From contig NZ_JAUSVX010000001.1 of NCBI RefSeq assembly GCF_030814995.1, positions 1,178,001 through 1,242,000 of the forward strand: 64,000 nucleotides of DNA, given 5' to 3'. Every line of letters starts with the position of its first letter. Within the stretch, counting starts at the first letter, position 1. The notes under the pieces are model-generated. The model saw only the letters and a program-made list of their open reading frames with translations. It ran no database searches and was not told the origin of the DNA. The translations under genes were made by a program, and so were the position numbers. Source of the stretch: Labrys wisconsinensis. GTDB lineage: Bacteria > Pseudomonadota > Alphaproteobacteria > Rhizobiales > Labraceae. Positions 1 to 8,838 of this stretch are shown piece by piece.

Positions 1-740
1 GAGGGCAGGCGCAGGCTGTGCAGCCGCTCGGCCCAGGCCTCGTAGTCCGCATCCGGGATGTGGAACGCCACGTGGTGCACCGCGCCCGCGCCCTGCTGGG
101 CCGGCGACAGGTGCGGCTCGACCGCGACGTGCAGCTCGGCCCCGGCGCCGCCCGGGCCCATCTCGTAGACGTGCACCGTCGCACCCTCGCGGCTGTACTG
201 GCGCACCGGCCGCATCATCAGCGCCCGCTGCAGCACGATGTCGGTGTTGGTCAGGTCCGGCACGCTGATGGTGATCGGCCCGAGGCCGCGGATCTGGTGC
301 CCGGCCGGCACCGGGCTCCTCGCCCAGGGATGGCCCGGCCCGGCGCCGCCGTCGTCGATCAGGCTGAGGCGCTGACCCTCGAAATCCTCGAAGTCGAGCG
401 TCGCCCGGCCGTCGCGTTCGATCACCCCGCCATGCCCGACGCCCTTCTCCGTGAGGCGCCCGGCCCACCAGTCGAGGCTGTCGCGGCCGGCGACGCGCAG
501 CGCCGTGCGCACGATGGCATGGGTGCCGCGGCGCTCGGGCTGCACCGGCCAGTCGAAGAAGGTGAGGTCCGAGCCCGGCGTGGCTTCGCCGTCGGCATAG
601 AACAGGTGGTAGGCCGAGACGTCGTCCTGGTTCACCGTCTTCTTCACCAGGCGCATGCCGAGCGTGTCGGTGTAGAAGCGGTGGTTCTCCCCCGCCTTGG
701 CCGTGATGGCGGTGAGGTGGTGGATGCCTTCAAGCTGCAT
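1..740 (-). CDS. Ring-cleaving dioxygenase / VOC family protein (3' end outside window)
   Basis: The reading frame starts at the ATG complementary to 738-740, behind a good GGAGG ribosome site, and is still open at the window edge, so the C-terminus is missing. The protein begins [20 protein letters not shown] and shows two vicinal-oxygen-chelate modules. The first contains HHLT and VKKTVNQDD, and the second contains [20 protein letters not shown]. This layout is typical of MhqO/LinE-like ring-cleaving dioxygenases, which bind a metal through His/His/Glu and open hydroquinone or catechol rings. The gene is divergent from an aldo/keto reductase and shares its 126-bp promoter region. Family membership is clear from the motifs; the substrate is not known. 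Confidence 0.8.
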   Translation of the reverse strand, partial: MQLEGIHHLTAITAKAGENHRFYTDTLGMRLVKKTVNQDDVSAYHLFYADGEATPGSDLTFFDWPVQPERRGTHAIVRTALRVAGRDSLDWWAGRLTEKGVGHGGVIERDGRATLDFEDFEGQRLSLIDDGGAGPGHPWARSPVPAGHQIRGLGPITISVPDLTNTDIVLQRALMMRPVRQYSREGATVHVYEMGPGGAGAELHVAVEPHLSPAQQGAGAVHHVAFHIPDADYEAWAERLHSLRLP

Positions 741-775
741 GGCTGCCTCCGGCCGGATCGTCGGACCCGGCTTGT

Positions 776-809
776 TTTGCCTGACTTTCGCCCTTACGAG
801 TTAGGCAAA
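776..809. promoter_or_regulatory. Inverted-repeat operator between divergent dioxygenase and aldo/keto reductase
   Basis: TTTGCCTGACT (776-786) and AGTTAGGCAAA (799-809) match as an inverted repeat at 10 of 11 positions, separated by 12 bases. It lies in the intergenic region shared by the two divergent genes, where a repressor or activator could control both. No regulator gene is adjacent in the window, so the binding protein is unknown. Confidence 0.5.
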
Positions 810-866
810 GGCGATCCGGCCCGCCACGCGCGCAAGGGCCGTCGGCAAAAACGCAAGGGAAACGTC

Positions 867-1904
867 ATGGTTTTCGCAACCCGCCCCCTCGGCCGCACCG
901 GCGTGCCGGTCACGGTCCTCGGCTTCGGCTCGGCGCCGCTGGGCGATCTCTTCGTCAAGCTGGACGATGCCACCGCCGTCGCCACGGTGGAGGCGGCGCT
1001 GGCGAGCGGCATCACCCTGCTCGACACCTCGCCCCATTACGGCAACGGCCTCGCCGAGCACCGCATCGGCACGGCGCTGCGGCGCGTGCCGCGCGAGGGC
1101 GTGGTCGTCTCGACCAAGGTCGGCCGGGTGATGTCGCCGCGTCCTGCGGCGGCCGCGGCCGGGCGTGGCGCGGCGGCGACCTCGCCGGGCTTCGCCGGCG
1201 GCCTGCCGCACAAGGCCGCCTTCGACTATTCCTATGACGGCGCCATGCGCTCCTTCGAGCAGTCGCTGCTGCGGCTCGGCACCGACCGGATCGAGGTGCT
1301 GCTGATCCACGACGTCGACGTCTGGACCCACGGCTCCGACGGCGTCGAGGCGCGCTTCCGCGAGGCGATGGACGGGGCCTACAAGGCGCTGCACGACCTG
1401 CGCGGGCAGGGCGTGGTCAAGGCGATCGGCGTCGGCCTCAACGAGGCCGACATGTGCGAGCGCTTCGCCCGGGCTGGCGATTTCGACGCCATGCTGCTGG
1501 CCGGCCGCTATTCGCTGCTGGAGCAGCCCGCGCTGGAGAGCTTCATGCCGCTCGCCCTGGAGAAGGGCATCGGCATCATGCTCGGCGGCGTGTTCAATTC
1601 CGGCATCCTCGCCACCGGCGCCGTGCCGGGCGCGCGCTACAACTATGCGCCGGCCCCGCCGGAGATCATGGCGAAGGTCGCGAAGATCGAGGCGGTGTGC
1701 CGCGCCCACGGTGTGCCGCTGGCTCAGGCGGCGATGCAGTTCGCCCTCGGCCACTCCGCCGTCGCCTCGCTGGTGCTCGGCGCGGTCGAGCCGGCCGAGA
1801 TCGCCCGCAACGAGGCCGCCTTCGCCAAGCCGGCCCCGGCCGCGCTGTGGAGCGACCTCAAGGCCGAGGGGCTGCTGGACAAGCACGCGCCCGTGCCGGC
1901 CTGA
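867..1904 (+). CDS. Aldo/keto reductase (aldose 1-dehydrogenase / pyridoxal 4-dehydrogenase type)
   Basis: The 345-residue protein begins MVFATRPLGRTGVPV, and the ATG at 867 fits the usual N-terminus of the family; the frame is open upstream but carries no family sequence. It is a TIM-barrel NAD(P)-dependent oxidoreductase. The catalytic set is visible: Asp in LLDTSPHYG, Tyr in the same motif, Lys in STKVGR and His in LLIHDVD. The overall pattern (SPHYGNGLAEHRIG, FDYSYDGAMRS) resembles D-threo-aldose 1-dehydrogenase or pyridoxal 4-dehydrogenase, which oxidise L-fucose/D-arabinose or pyridoxal. Being divergent from a ring-cleaving dioxygenase suggests co-regulation, perhaps in detoxifying or catabolic metabolism. 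The substrate cannot be fixed. Confidence 0.85.
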   Translation: MVFATRPLGRTGVPVTVLGFGSAPLGDLFVKLDDATAVATVEAALASGITLLDTSPHYGNGLAEHRIGTALRRVPREGVVVSTKVGRVMSPRPAAAAAGRGAAATSPGFAGGLPHKAAFDYSYDGAMRSFEQSLLRLGTDRIEVLLIHDVDVWTHGSDGVEARFREAMDGAYKALHDLRGQGVVKAIGVGLNEADMCERFARAGDFDAMLLAGRYSLLEQPALESFMPLALEKGIGIMLGGVFNSGILATGAVPGARYNYAPAPPEIMAKVAKIEAVCRAHGVPLAQAAMQFALGHSAVASLVLGAVEPAEIARNEAAFAKPAPAALWSDLKAEGLLDKHAPVPA

Positions 1905-1917
1905 GCGGCGCGGGCAA

Positions 1918-2340
1918 TCAGGCAGCAGTCCAGGGATTGATGACCGGCAGACCGGCGGCTTCGAAAGGTTCCGTATCGCGTGAAGCCACCGCAAAGCCAT
2001 GCGCTGCCGCGGTTGCGGCGATGTAACTGTCCGCGGCGGCAATGGCCCTGCCGGCGGCCTTGGCCCGGGCGCGGATGACGGCATAGGCATCGGCTGCGGC
2101 CGTGTCGAAGGCGAGCACGCGAGATCCGAACAGGGCGAGGATGCGCCCCTCCAGCGCCGCACCGAACCCGCTCTTGCGCCGACCGTCCGGCAAGGCCGCC
2201 ACGCCGTATCGGAGCTCCGCCAGGCTGATGGTGGTGAGGAAGAGCGTCTCGATCGCTTGGCGGTCGAGCCACGCCAGCACGGCGGGGTTCGCCGCCGGCT
2301 TCAGTGGCTCGGAGACGACATTCGTATCGAGCACGATCAT
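1918..2340 (-). CDS. vapC: PIN-domain toxin ribonuclease (VapC/FitB type)
   Basis: This 140-residue protein has the N-terminal MIVLDTNVVSEPLKP of VapC/FitB toxins, a conserved Glu in SLAELRYGV, and later acidic residues in AAADSYIAA and SRDTEPF that complete the Mg-binding pocket of PIN nucleases. It would cleave RNA when free of its antitoxin. The start codon overlaps the stop of the upstream antitoxin gene by four bases (ATGA), the usual translational coupling. The length is normal for the family and all expected acidic residues are present, so it looks functional. Confidence 0.9.
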   Translation of the reverse strand: MIVLDTNVVSEPLKPAANPAVLAWLDRQAIETLFLTTISLAELRYGVAALPDGRRKSGFGAALEGRILALFGSRVLAFDTAAADAYAVIRARAKAAGRAIAAADSYIAATAAAHGFAVASRDTEPFEAAGLPVINPWTAA

Positions 2341-2576
2341 TCGAAGCTGACGGTGCCGGCCGGCGTCGTATCGCGCTCGATATCGAGGTCCACGCCGCCG
2401 AACGCGCGGCCGATCGCCGCCAGCTCGGAGCCGAGCTTGATGCGTTCCTGCGGCCGTACGGCGTTCTCGAGGATTTCGCGGATCTCCGCCTCCGTGCTGC
2501 GGCCATGGGCGGCCGCGCGCGCCTTGAGCGCCAGGTGTGTTTCCTCAGGCAGGTTCCGGATCGTCACGGCAGGCAT
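2337..2576 (-). CDS. vapB: Ribbon-helix-helix antitoxin (VapB/FitA type)
   Basis: The chosen start gives a 79-residue protein beginning MPAVTIRNLPEETHLALKAR. It has the ribbon-helix-helix pattern of FitA/Arc-like antitoxins: a short beta strand (VTIRNLP), then helices containing HGRSTEAEIREILENAV. The C-terminal half would wrap around the PIN toxin encoded directly downstream. An upstream in-frame start would add 19 residues without family similarity and is unlikely. It probably binds the inverted repeat at 2606-2631 and represses the pair. Confidence 0.88.
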   Translation of the reverse strand: MPAVTIRNLPEETHLALKARAAAHGRSTEAEIREILENAVRPQERIKLGSELAAIGRAFGGVDLDIERDTTPAGTVSFE

Positions 2577-2605
2577 CGGTGAACTCCACGGTCCGCAAGG
2601 GTCAT

Positions 2606-2631
2606 GATATCGAAATTCGAGTCCCGATATC
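2606..2631. promoter_or_regulatory. Candidate autoregulatory operator of the vapBC pair
   Basis: GATATCG and CGATATC form a perfect 7-bp inverted repeat separated by 12 bases, starting 30 bases upstream of the antitoxin start codon. Ribbon-helix-helix antitoxins typically bind such dyads in complex with the toxin. Binding here is inferred. Confidence 0.5.
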
Positions 2632-2675
2632 AAGGCCCCTGCTGCAAGCCGGGCATGACGGGATGTGCGCCTCCG

Positions 2676-3554
2676 TCAATCCAGCCGGGCCCGCCGCCAG
2701 GCGGCCGGCGTCTGGCCGGTCACGCCGCGGAACACCCGCGTCAGATGGGCCTGGTCGGCGAAGCCGGCAGCCGCGGCGATGTCGGTCAGCGCCAGCTCGG
2801 CATTGGCGAGCATGGCCTGCACCCGCCGGATCCGCGCCTGCATGTGCCATTGATGCGGCGGCAGGCCGGTCGCGGCCTTGAAGGCATGGCTGAAATAGGA
2901 CTGGGAGAGCTCGGTCAGATCAGCCAGTTCCTGCAGCCGGATGTTGCGCAGGCAATTGTCCTCGATGAACGCGATGGCGCGGCGCAGCTGCCAGCCCGCC
3001 AGGGCGGTGCGCCGGCGCGGGCGGTCGCGGCCGAGCCGCATCAGGTCGACGAACAGCGCCACGGTCAATCCGTCGCCGTAGAGCTCGTGATGGCTCGGCT
3101 CGACGCATTCGGCCGCGATCAGCCGGGCGAGGCCGAGCAGGCGCTCGTCGACGAAGCGCAGCCGGGGCGTCGCCAGCCGCGCCGGGTCGAGCGCCTCGCC
3201 GAGCCGCTCGCCCAGCGCCGCGGCGTCGAAATGCAGGTCGAGATGGCGCACCCGCATCGCCTCGTCGATGCGCGACCACAGCGGCATGTCCGCGGGCACG
3301 AAGCTCAGATGCTGCGGCGCCCGGCAGGCGGGCAGGTCCGCGCCGAGCGGACTGAGCCGCAGGTCGGAATGGCCGCCCTGCTTCTCCAGCACGACGAACA
3401 GGCGGGCATCGCGCGAGACATAGTCGCCGCGCGCCCCGGCCCCGCAGGCCGCGTGCCAGACATCGGCGACCACGCCGTTCCAGGCGCGCCATTTCAGGTC
3501 CTCGACGACCCTGATGCCCTCCAGCTTCGAGGTCATGCGGGGCTTGAAGCTCAT
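2676..3554 (-). CDS. AraC-family transcriptional regulator of the siderophore locus
   Basis: The 292-residue protein has an N-terminal sensing half (residues about 1-185) and a C-terminal AraC/XylS double helix-turn-helix. The latter contains LQELADLTELSQSYFSHAFK in the first motif and IAAAAGFADQAHLTRVFR in the second. The ATG at 3554 follows a purine-rich GAAGGG. It is divergent from the TonB-dependent receptor. AraC activators of the PchR/AlcR kind commonly sit next to siderophore receptors and induce them when the ferric siderophore is present, so the same role is inferred here. Confidence 0.85.
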   Translation of the reverse strand: MSFKPRMTSKLEGIRVVEDLKWRAWNGVVADVWHAACGAGARGDYVSRDARLFVVLEKQGGHSDLRLSPLGADLPACRAPQHLSFVPADMPLWSRIDEAMRVRHLDLHFDAAALGERLGEALDPARLATPRLRFVDERLLGLARLIAAECVEPSHHELYGDGLTVALFVDLMRLGRDRPRRRTALAGWQLRRAIAFIEDNCLRNIRLQELADLTELSQSYFSHAFKAATGLPPHQWHMQARIRRVQAMLANAELALTDIAAAAGFADQAHLTRVFRGVTGQTPAAWRRARLD

Positions 3555-3819
3555 CGCGCGCCCTTCCCGGCGGGCGCTGCGTAGAGCCCCGGCGGCGGTC
3601 TAGTTTGGAAAAGGTCTCATCAAGGTGCCCCCGCGTGAAGCGCCGGCCGCCTGCAGTAACAACCCAAAATGATTCAATCCGCAACAAGATTGGACAATCC
3701 ATGTCGAAATGAGCTTGATATACCCGCCCCGGTCTCGCACGGCCACTTGGTTAGTGATTTCAAAGATTTGAATACTTCCGAAGTGTGCCGGGCATGACAT
3801 CCGAACATTGGGGGCGAGC
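3555..3819. promoter_or_regulatory. Promoter region between AraC regulator and TonB receptor
   Basis: This 265-bp divergent intergenic region is markedly more AT-rich than its flanks. It contains the dyad TTCAAA-GA-TTTGAA at 3759-3772, about 48 bases upstream of the receptor start, and the related words GATTCAATCC (3671-3680) and GATTGGACAATCC (3688-3700). These are candidate AraC or iron-regulator sites. No confident -35/-10 pair could be assigned. Confidence 0.4.
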
Positions 3820-5940
3820 ATGCATTGCACGGTGCGGATTCTGCTGATGACGGGCCTCGCCTCCATCCCCTTCGCCTCCCCGGCCGAGGCCCAGGACGCC
3901 ACCGACGCCTCCGCCACGGTGCTCGAGCCGGTGGTGGTCGAAGGGAAGGAGAGCCCGACCGGCAAGGTGGACGGCTATGTCGCGCGCCAGACCGTCACGG
4001 GGTCCAAGACCGATACGCCCGCCCGGGAGGTGCCGCAGTCGCTTTCGGTCATCACCCGCGACCAGATGGACGACCGGGCGGTGCAGAATGTCGGCCAGGC
4101 GCTCGACTATGCCGTCGGCGTCGTTTCCCAGCCCTACGGCACCGATGCACGCTTCGATTCGCCGATCATCCGCGGCTTCTCCGCGGCGAACAGCATGTAT
4201 CTCAACGGCCTGAAGCTCGAGCGTTCCGACGGCATGATCTCGCTCGAGCCCTACGGCATGGAGCGCATCGACGTGCTGCGCGGGCCGTCCTCGGTGCTGT
4301 ACGGCCAGGGCAACCCCGGCGGCCTGATCGACTTCATCAGCAAGCACCCGACCTGGCAGAGCTTCGGCGAGGCGACTGTCGAGGCCGGCTCCTTCGACCG
4401 CTATACCGGCAGCTTCGACATCGGCGGCCCGCTCGGCGAGGGCTCCGACTTCGCCTATCGCCTGACCGGCCTCGCCCGCCAGGGCGGCACCCAGGTCGAC
4501 GGGGTGGACGACAACCGCCTCTTCCTGGCGCCGGCCCTGACCTGGCGGCCGAGCGAGACCACCTCGCTGACCCTGCTCGCCAGCATCCAGCACGACGAAT
4601 CCGGCTCGCCCGTCGGCCTGCCGGCCGAATACACCGTGCTGGCCTCCGCCGCCAACCGCCTGTCGCGCAGCCTCTATCTCGGCGATCCCGATTTCGACCG
4701 GTCCAACCGCAATTTCGGCACCATCGGCTACGAGTTCTCGCACGAGTTCGCCAATGGCTGGACCTTCCGGCAGAACGCCCGCTACGCCGTCCTGAACTGG
4801 GACTACCGCAACCTCTACTATAGCGGGCTCGACGCCGCCGATCCGACCATCGCCAATCGCGGCACCTCCACCAACAAGGAGGACCTGCGCACCCTCACCC
4901 TCGACAACCAGCTCCAGACCGACTTCGCCACCGGTCCGCTCGCCCATACCGTGCTGCTCGGCCTCGACCTGCGCCGCCACACGGAGGACACCTGGACCGG
5001 CTTCGGCACGGCGCCGTCGATCAGCCTGACCGATCCGGTCTACGGCATGCCGATCCCGCAGAACCTCTGGTACGAATCCAAGGTCGACGGCACCCTGACC
5101 CAGGCCGGCCTCTACGCCCAGGACCAGGTGCGCTGGGACAAGTGGCTGCTCACCCTCGGCCTCAGGCACGACTGGGCCAGCACGAGCTCGACCACCGCGA
5201 CCAACTACGGCGACACCGTCCAGGACCAGGACGACCACGCCTTCACCTACCGGGTCGGGCTGACCTATCTCTTCGACAACGGCCTCGCGCCCTATGCCAG
5301 CTATTCCACCTCGTTCGAGCCTGTGATCGGCGGCAATGCCGGCCAGCCCTTCAGGCCGTCCGAGGGCAAGCAATATGAGCTCGGCGTCAAATACCAGCCC
5401 GTCGGCTGGAACGCCTTTCTCACGGCCGCCGCCTATGATCTGCGGCAGACCAACGTGCTGACCACCGTGCTGGATGGCGGCGTCAGCCAGTCCGCGCAGA
5501 TCGGCGAGGTGCATGTGCGCGGCGTCGAGCTCTCCGGCACCGCGAGCCTGGCCGAAGGCCTGAAGCTGCTCGCCAACTACACCTACACCGATGCCGAGAT
5601 CGTCGGCGGCGTGACCGGCGGCAACCGGCCCGCCAATGTGCCGAAGCAGGCCGCCAATGCCTGGCTCGACTACACCATCCAGGGCGGGCCGCTCGCCGGT
5701 CTCGGCGTCGGCGCCGGCGTGCGCTATGTCGGCAGCCGCTACAACCTCGACACCAACACCATCCTGCTGCCTGAGGACACGCTGTTCGACGCGGCCCTGC
5801 ACTACGAGAAGGGCCCCTACAAGCTGTCGCTCAACGTCAACAACATCGCCGACAAGACCTATGTCTCCACCTGCGGCTATTTCGGCTGCTACTACGGCGA
5901 CGGCCGCACCGTGATCGGGCGGCTGACCTACAAATGGTGA
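3820..5940 (+). CDS. TonB-dependent siderophore receptor
   Basis: The ATG at 3820 follows a GGGGCGA ribosome site and gives 706 residues beginning MHCTVRILLMTG, with a signal peptide ending near SPAEAQ. The plug domain shows the siderophore-receptor pattern TPAREVPQSLSVITRDQM, IIRGFSAANS and GMERIDVLRGPSSVLYG. A 22-strand barrel follows, ending in the typical C-terminal GRLTYKW with a terminal aromatic residue. It imports a ferric siderophore across the outer membrane using TonB energy. No N-terminal signalling extension of the FecA kind is present, consistent with control by the adjacent AraC protein. The last codons overlap the next gene, indicating an operon. The siderophore is unknown. 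Confidence 0.93.
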   Translation: MHCTVRILLMTGLASIPFASPAEAQDATDASATVLEPVVVEGKESPTGKVDGYVARQTVTGSKTDTPAREVPQSLSVITRDQMDDRAVQNVGQALDYAVGVVSQPYGTDARFDSPIIRGFSAANSMYLNGLKLERSDGMISLEPYGMERIDVLRGPSSVLYGQGNPGGLIDFISKHPTWQSFGEATVEAGSFDRYTGSFDIGGPLGEGSDFAYRLTGLARQGGTQVDGVDDNRLFLAPALTWRPSETTSLTLLASIQHDESGSPVGLPAEYTVLASAANRLSRSLYLGDPDFDRSNRNFGTIGYEFSHEFANGWTFRQNARYAVLNWDYRNLYYSGLDAADPTIANRGTSTNKEDLRTLTLDNQLQTDFATGPLAHTVLLGLDLRRHTEDTWTGFGTAPSISLTDPVYGMPIPQNLWYESKVDGTLTQAGLYAQDQVRWDKWLLTLGLRHDWASTSSTTATNYGDTVQDQDDHAFTYRVGLTYLFDNGLAPYASYSTSFEPVIGGNAGQPFRPSEGKQYELGVKYQPVGWNAFLTAAAYDLRQTNVLTTVLDGGVSQSAQIGEVHVRGVELSGTASLAEGLKLLANYTYTDAEIVGGVTGGNRPANVPKQAANAWLDYTIQGGPLAGLGVGAGVRYVGSRYNLDTNTILLPEDTLFDAALHYEKGPYKLSLNVNNIADKTYVSTCGYFGCYYGDGRTVIGRLTYKW

Positions 5941-6827
5941 GGCCGGCCCGCCTGACGCGCCGCGGCCTCCTCGCCACGGGCGCGGCGCTGGTGGCGGGGG
6001 TGGCCGCGGCCGCCCCCGGCCCGCGGGTCGCGGTGCTGGATTGGGCTCTCCTGGAGACGCTGCTGGCCATCGGCGTGGTGCCGGTGGCGGCGGCCGAGCT
6101 GGTGCTCTACCGCAGCATCGCGGTCGAGCCGCCGGTGCCGACCGGCGTCGCCGATATCGGCCTGCGCGGCGCGCCGAACTTCGAGGCGCTGCGCACCCTC
6201 GCGCCCGAGCTGATCCTCTCCTCGGATTTCTACGCCTGGGCCGAGCCGAAGCTCGCCCGCATCGCCCCGGTGGAGACCGTGTCGATCTTCCGGGCCGGCG
6301 GCCGGCCCTATGCCGCCGCCGAGCAGGCGGCGCTGACCCTCGGCGAGCGCACCGGCCGCCTCGACGCGGCGCGGGCCTTCGTCGCCGAGGCCGGCCTGAC
6401 GCTCGCCGCGCTGAAGGCCCGCCTCGGCGGCGGCGACGGCCGGCCGCTGATCCCGATCAATTTCGGCGACGCCCGCCATGTCCGGGTGTTCGGCCCGGAC
6501 AGCATGTTCGGCGAGGTGCTGGCCCGGCTCGGATTCGCCAATGCCTGGACCCGGCCGACGCGCTATGCGGCCTCGGCGCCGGTCGGGCTGGAGGTGCTGG
6601 CCGAGATGCCCGACGCCTGGATCGTGGTGATCGCGCCCGTGCCGGCGGATGCCCGGCGGGTCCTCGCTGACGGCGCCTTCTGGCACGCGCTGCCGGGCGT
6701 GCGCGCCGGCCGGGTGGTGATCCTCGACAGCGTCGATCCCTTCGGCGGCCTGCCGGCGGCGCTGCGCTTCGCCCGCCTGCTGGCCGAGGCCCTCCCTGCC
6801 CCGGCCGGGCGCGGCGGCCATGGCTGA
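5934..6827 (+). CDS. Periplasmic iron-siderophore-binding protein (FhuD-like)
   Basis: This 297-residue protein begins MVRPARLTRRGLLATGAALVAG; the twin-arginine pattern TRRGLLATGA suggests Tat export, as seen in other FhuD-like proteins. The body fits class III binding proteins: VAVLDWALLETLLAIGVVPV near the N-terminus and IGLRGAPNFEALRTLAPELIL, typical of FhuD/FecB. It would hand ferric hydroxamate or a related siderophore to the permease encoded next. The start overlaps the receptor stop by seven bases and its end overlaps the permease start, so the genes are translationally coupled. Confidence 0.88.
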   Translation: MVRPARLTRRGLLATGAALVAGVAAAAPGPRVAVLDWALLETLLAIGVVPVAAAELVLYRSIAVEPPVPTGVADIGLRGAPNFEALRTLAPELILSSDFYAWAEPKLARIAPVETVSIFRAGGRPYAAAEQAALTLGERTGRLDAARAFVAEAGLTLAALKARLGGGDGRPLIPINFGDARHVRVFGPDSMFGEVLARLGFANAWTRPTRYAASAPVGLEVLAEMPDAWIVVIAPVPADARRVLADGAFWHALPGVRAGRVVILDSVDPFGGLPAALRFARLLAEALPAPAGRGGHG

Positions 6828-8811
6828 GATGGCTCTGGCATGTCGGGCCGAGCCGCGGCCCCGCCCGCTCTGGGCCGCCCTCGCGGCCACCGCGACGCTC
6901 GCCTTCGCGCTCACCCTGGTGATGCGCCCGCCCCTGCCCGGCGATCCCGCCACGGCCCGGGCCCTCGCCGACATCGTGCTATGGCAAAGCCTCCTGCCGC
7001 GGGCCGCCACCGCGCTCCTCGCCGGGGCGGCGCTCGGCCTCGCCGGGGCGCTGCTGCAGCGGGTGCTGCGCAACCCGATCGCCGATCCCTCCACCCTCGG
7101 CATCGCCGCCGGCGCCCAGCTCGCGCTGACCCTCCTCGCTCTGCTCGCGCCCTGGAGCGCCGTGCCGCGCGAGGCCGTCGCCTTCGCCGGCGGCATCGGC
7201 GCGGCGGCGCTCGTGCTGGGGCTCGGCTGGCGCTCGGGCCTGGAGCCGGTGACGGTGGTGCTGTCGGGCATGGTCGTGTCGCTGATGGCATCGAGCCTGG
7301 GTGCGGCGGCGGTGCTGGCCCACGGCGACTATGTCCTGTCCCTGTTCATCTGGGGGGCGGGATCGCTGCACCAGCAGAGCTGGGATGCGCCCCTCGCCCT
7401 GGCGGTGCAGCTCGCCCTCGGCCTCCTCGCCGCCGGCCTGGCGCTCCGGCCGCTCGCCCTGCTCGGCCTCGACGACGCCAGTGCCCGCAGCCTCGGCCTC
7501 GGCCTCCTCGCCGCCCGCCTCGCCGTCATCGCCGTCGCCGTCTGGCTCGCCGCCGGCGTCACCGCCGAGGTCGGCATCATCGGCTTCGTCGGGCTGGCCG
7601 CGCCCGCCCTGGCGCGGCTCGGCGGGGCGCGCACTCCGCGCCAGCTCCTCGCCTGGGCGCCGGTGCACGGCGCGGCGCTGCTGTGGCTGACCGACGGCCT
7701 GGTGCAGCTCGCCGGCCCGGCCGGCGACGACCTCCTGCCGACCGGCGCCGCCACCGGCCTGCTCGGCGGCCCACTGCTGCTCTGGCTGCTGCCCCGCCTG
7801 CCCGTCGGCCAGGGATTGCGCCAGCGGCTGGCGCCGGCCGTCTCCCGCCGCCTGGCCCATCCCCGGCGGGCGATCGCCGTCCTCGGGCTCGCCGCGGCGC
7901 TGCTCCTCGCCCTGGCGCTGAGCCTCGGCCGCGACTTCGACGGCTGGCACCTCGCCACCGGGCCGCTGTTCGCTGCGCTCGTGCCCTTCCGCCTGCCGCA
8001 TCTCGTCACCGCCGCCACAGCCGGGGCGCTGCTTGGCGCCGCGGGCACGCTGATGCAGCGCCTCACCGGCAATCCCGCCGCCGGCCCGGAGGCGCTGGGC
8101 GTCAGCGCCGGCGCCGGCGTCGGGCTCGCCGCCGTCCTGGTGCTGGCGGTGCCGACGCCGGCGGCCATGCTGGCGGGCTGCACCGCCGGCGCCTTCGCCG
8201 CGCTCCTCGCCGGCCTCGCCCTCGCGGCGCGCGCCGGCTTCGGTCCGGAGCGGATGCTGCTCACCGGCCTCGCGCTCGGCTCGCTCGGCCTTGCCGTCCT
8301 CACCGCGGTGCTCGCCTCGGGCGAGCCCGGCGCCTTCCTGCTGCTGGTCTGGATGTCGGGCTCCACCGACAATGCCGCGCCCGAGATCGCCGCCGCCGTC
8401 CTCGTCGCGGCGGTCCTGCTGGTCGGCCCGGCGCCGCTGCTCGCCCGCTGGATCGACATCCTGCCGCTCGGTGAGGCAGCCGGCCGGGCGCTCGGCCTGC
8501 CGCTGCGCGCCAGCCGCCTCGCCCTGGCGCTTCTTGCCGCGCTGATGACCGGGGCGGCCTCGCTGGCGGTCGGCCCGCTCAGCCTGGTCGGCCTGATCGG
8601 ACCCCACCTCGCCCGCCTGCTCGGCTTCGCGCGGGGCGCCCACCAGCTCCTCGCCGCGGCGCTGATCGGCGGCGGCGTGATGATGCTGGTCGACTGGCTC
8701 GGCCGGATGGTCGTCTTTCCCTACCAGATCCCGGCCGGCCTGCTCGCCGCCCTGGTGGGCGGCGCCTATCTCGCCGGGCTGCTCGCCCGCGGCGAGGCCG
8801 GCCGCACCTGA
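6820..8811 (+). CDS. fhuB: Iron-siderophore ABC transporter permease, double-length FhuB type
   Basis: At 663 residues it matches FhuB, which carries two FecCD permease halves in one chain. Each half repeats the family pattern: LPRAATALLAGAALGLAGALLQRVLRNPIADP in the first, and RLPHLVTAATAGALLGAAGTLMQRLTGNPAAGPEALG in the second (written here in part: residues about 57-90 and 390-430). About 20 transmembrane helices are predicted by eye. The start overlaps the fhuD-like gene by eight bases. FhuB normally needs the ATPase FhuC; none is encoded in this locus. Confidence 0.9.
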   Translation: MAEMALACRAEPRPRPLWAALAATATLAFALTLVMRPPLPGDPATARALADIVLWQSLLPRAATALLAGAALGLAGALLQRVLRNPIADPSTLGIAAGAQLALTLLALLAPWSAVPREAVAFAGGIGAAALVLGLGWRSGLEPVTVVLSGMVVSLMASSLGAAAVLAHGDYVLSLFIWGAGSLHQQSWDAPLALAVQLALGLLAAGLALRPLALLGLDDASARSLGLGLLAARLAVIAVAVWLAAGVTAEVGIIGFVGLAAPALARLGGARTPRQLLAWAPVHGAALLWLTDGLVQLAGPAGDDLLPTGAATGLLGGPLLLWLLPRLPVGQGLRQRLAPAVSRRLAHPRRAIAVLGLAAALLLALALSLGRDFDGWHLATGPLFAALVPFRLPHLVTAATAGALLGAAGTLMQRLTGNPAAGPEALGVSAGAGVGLAAVLVLAVPTPAAMLAGCTAGAFAALLAGLALAARAGFGPERMLLTGLALGSLGLAVLTAVLASGEPGAFLLLVWMSGSTDNAAPEIAAAVLVAAVLLVGPAPLLARWIDILPLGEAAGRALGLPLRASRLALALLAALMTGAASLAVGPLSLVGLIGPHLARLLGFARGAHQLLAAALIGGGVMMLVDWLGRMVVFPYQIPAGLLAALVGGAYLAGLLARGEAGRT

Positions 8812-8838
8812 CCTCCCACCGATGAAGGCGAACCGTCC

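Noticed and set aside
3760-5802. A 680-residue minus-strand open frame over the TonB receptor
   Set aside because: Low-complexity shadow of a gene with clear receptor motifs on the plus strand.
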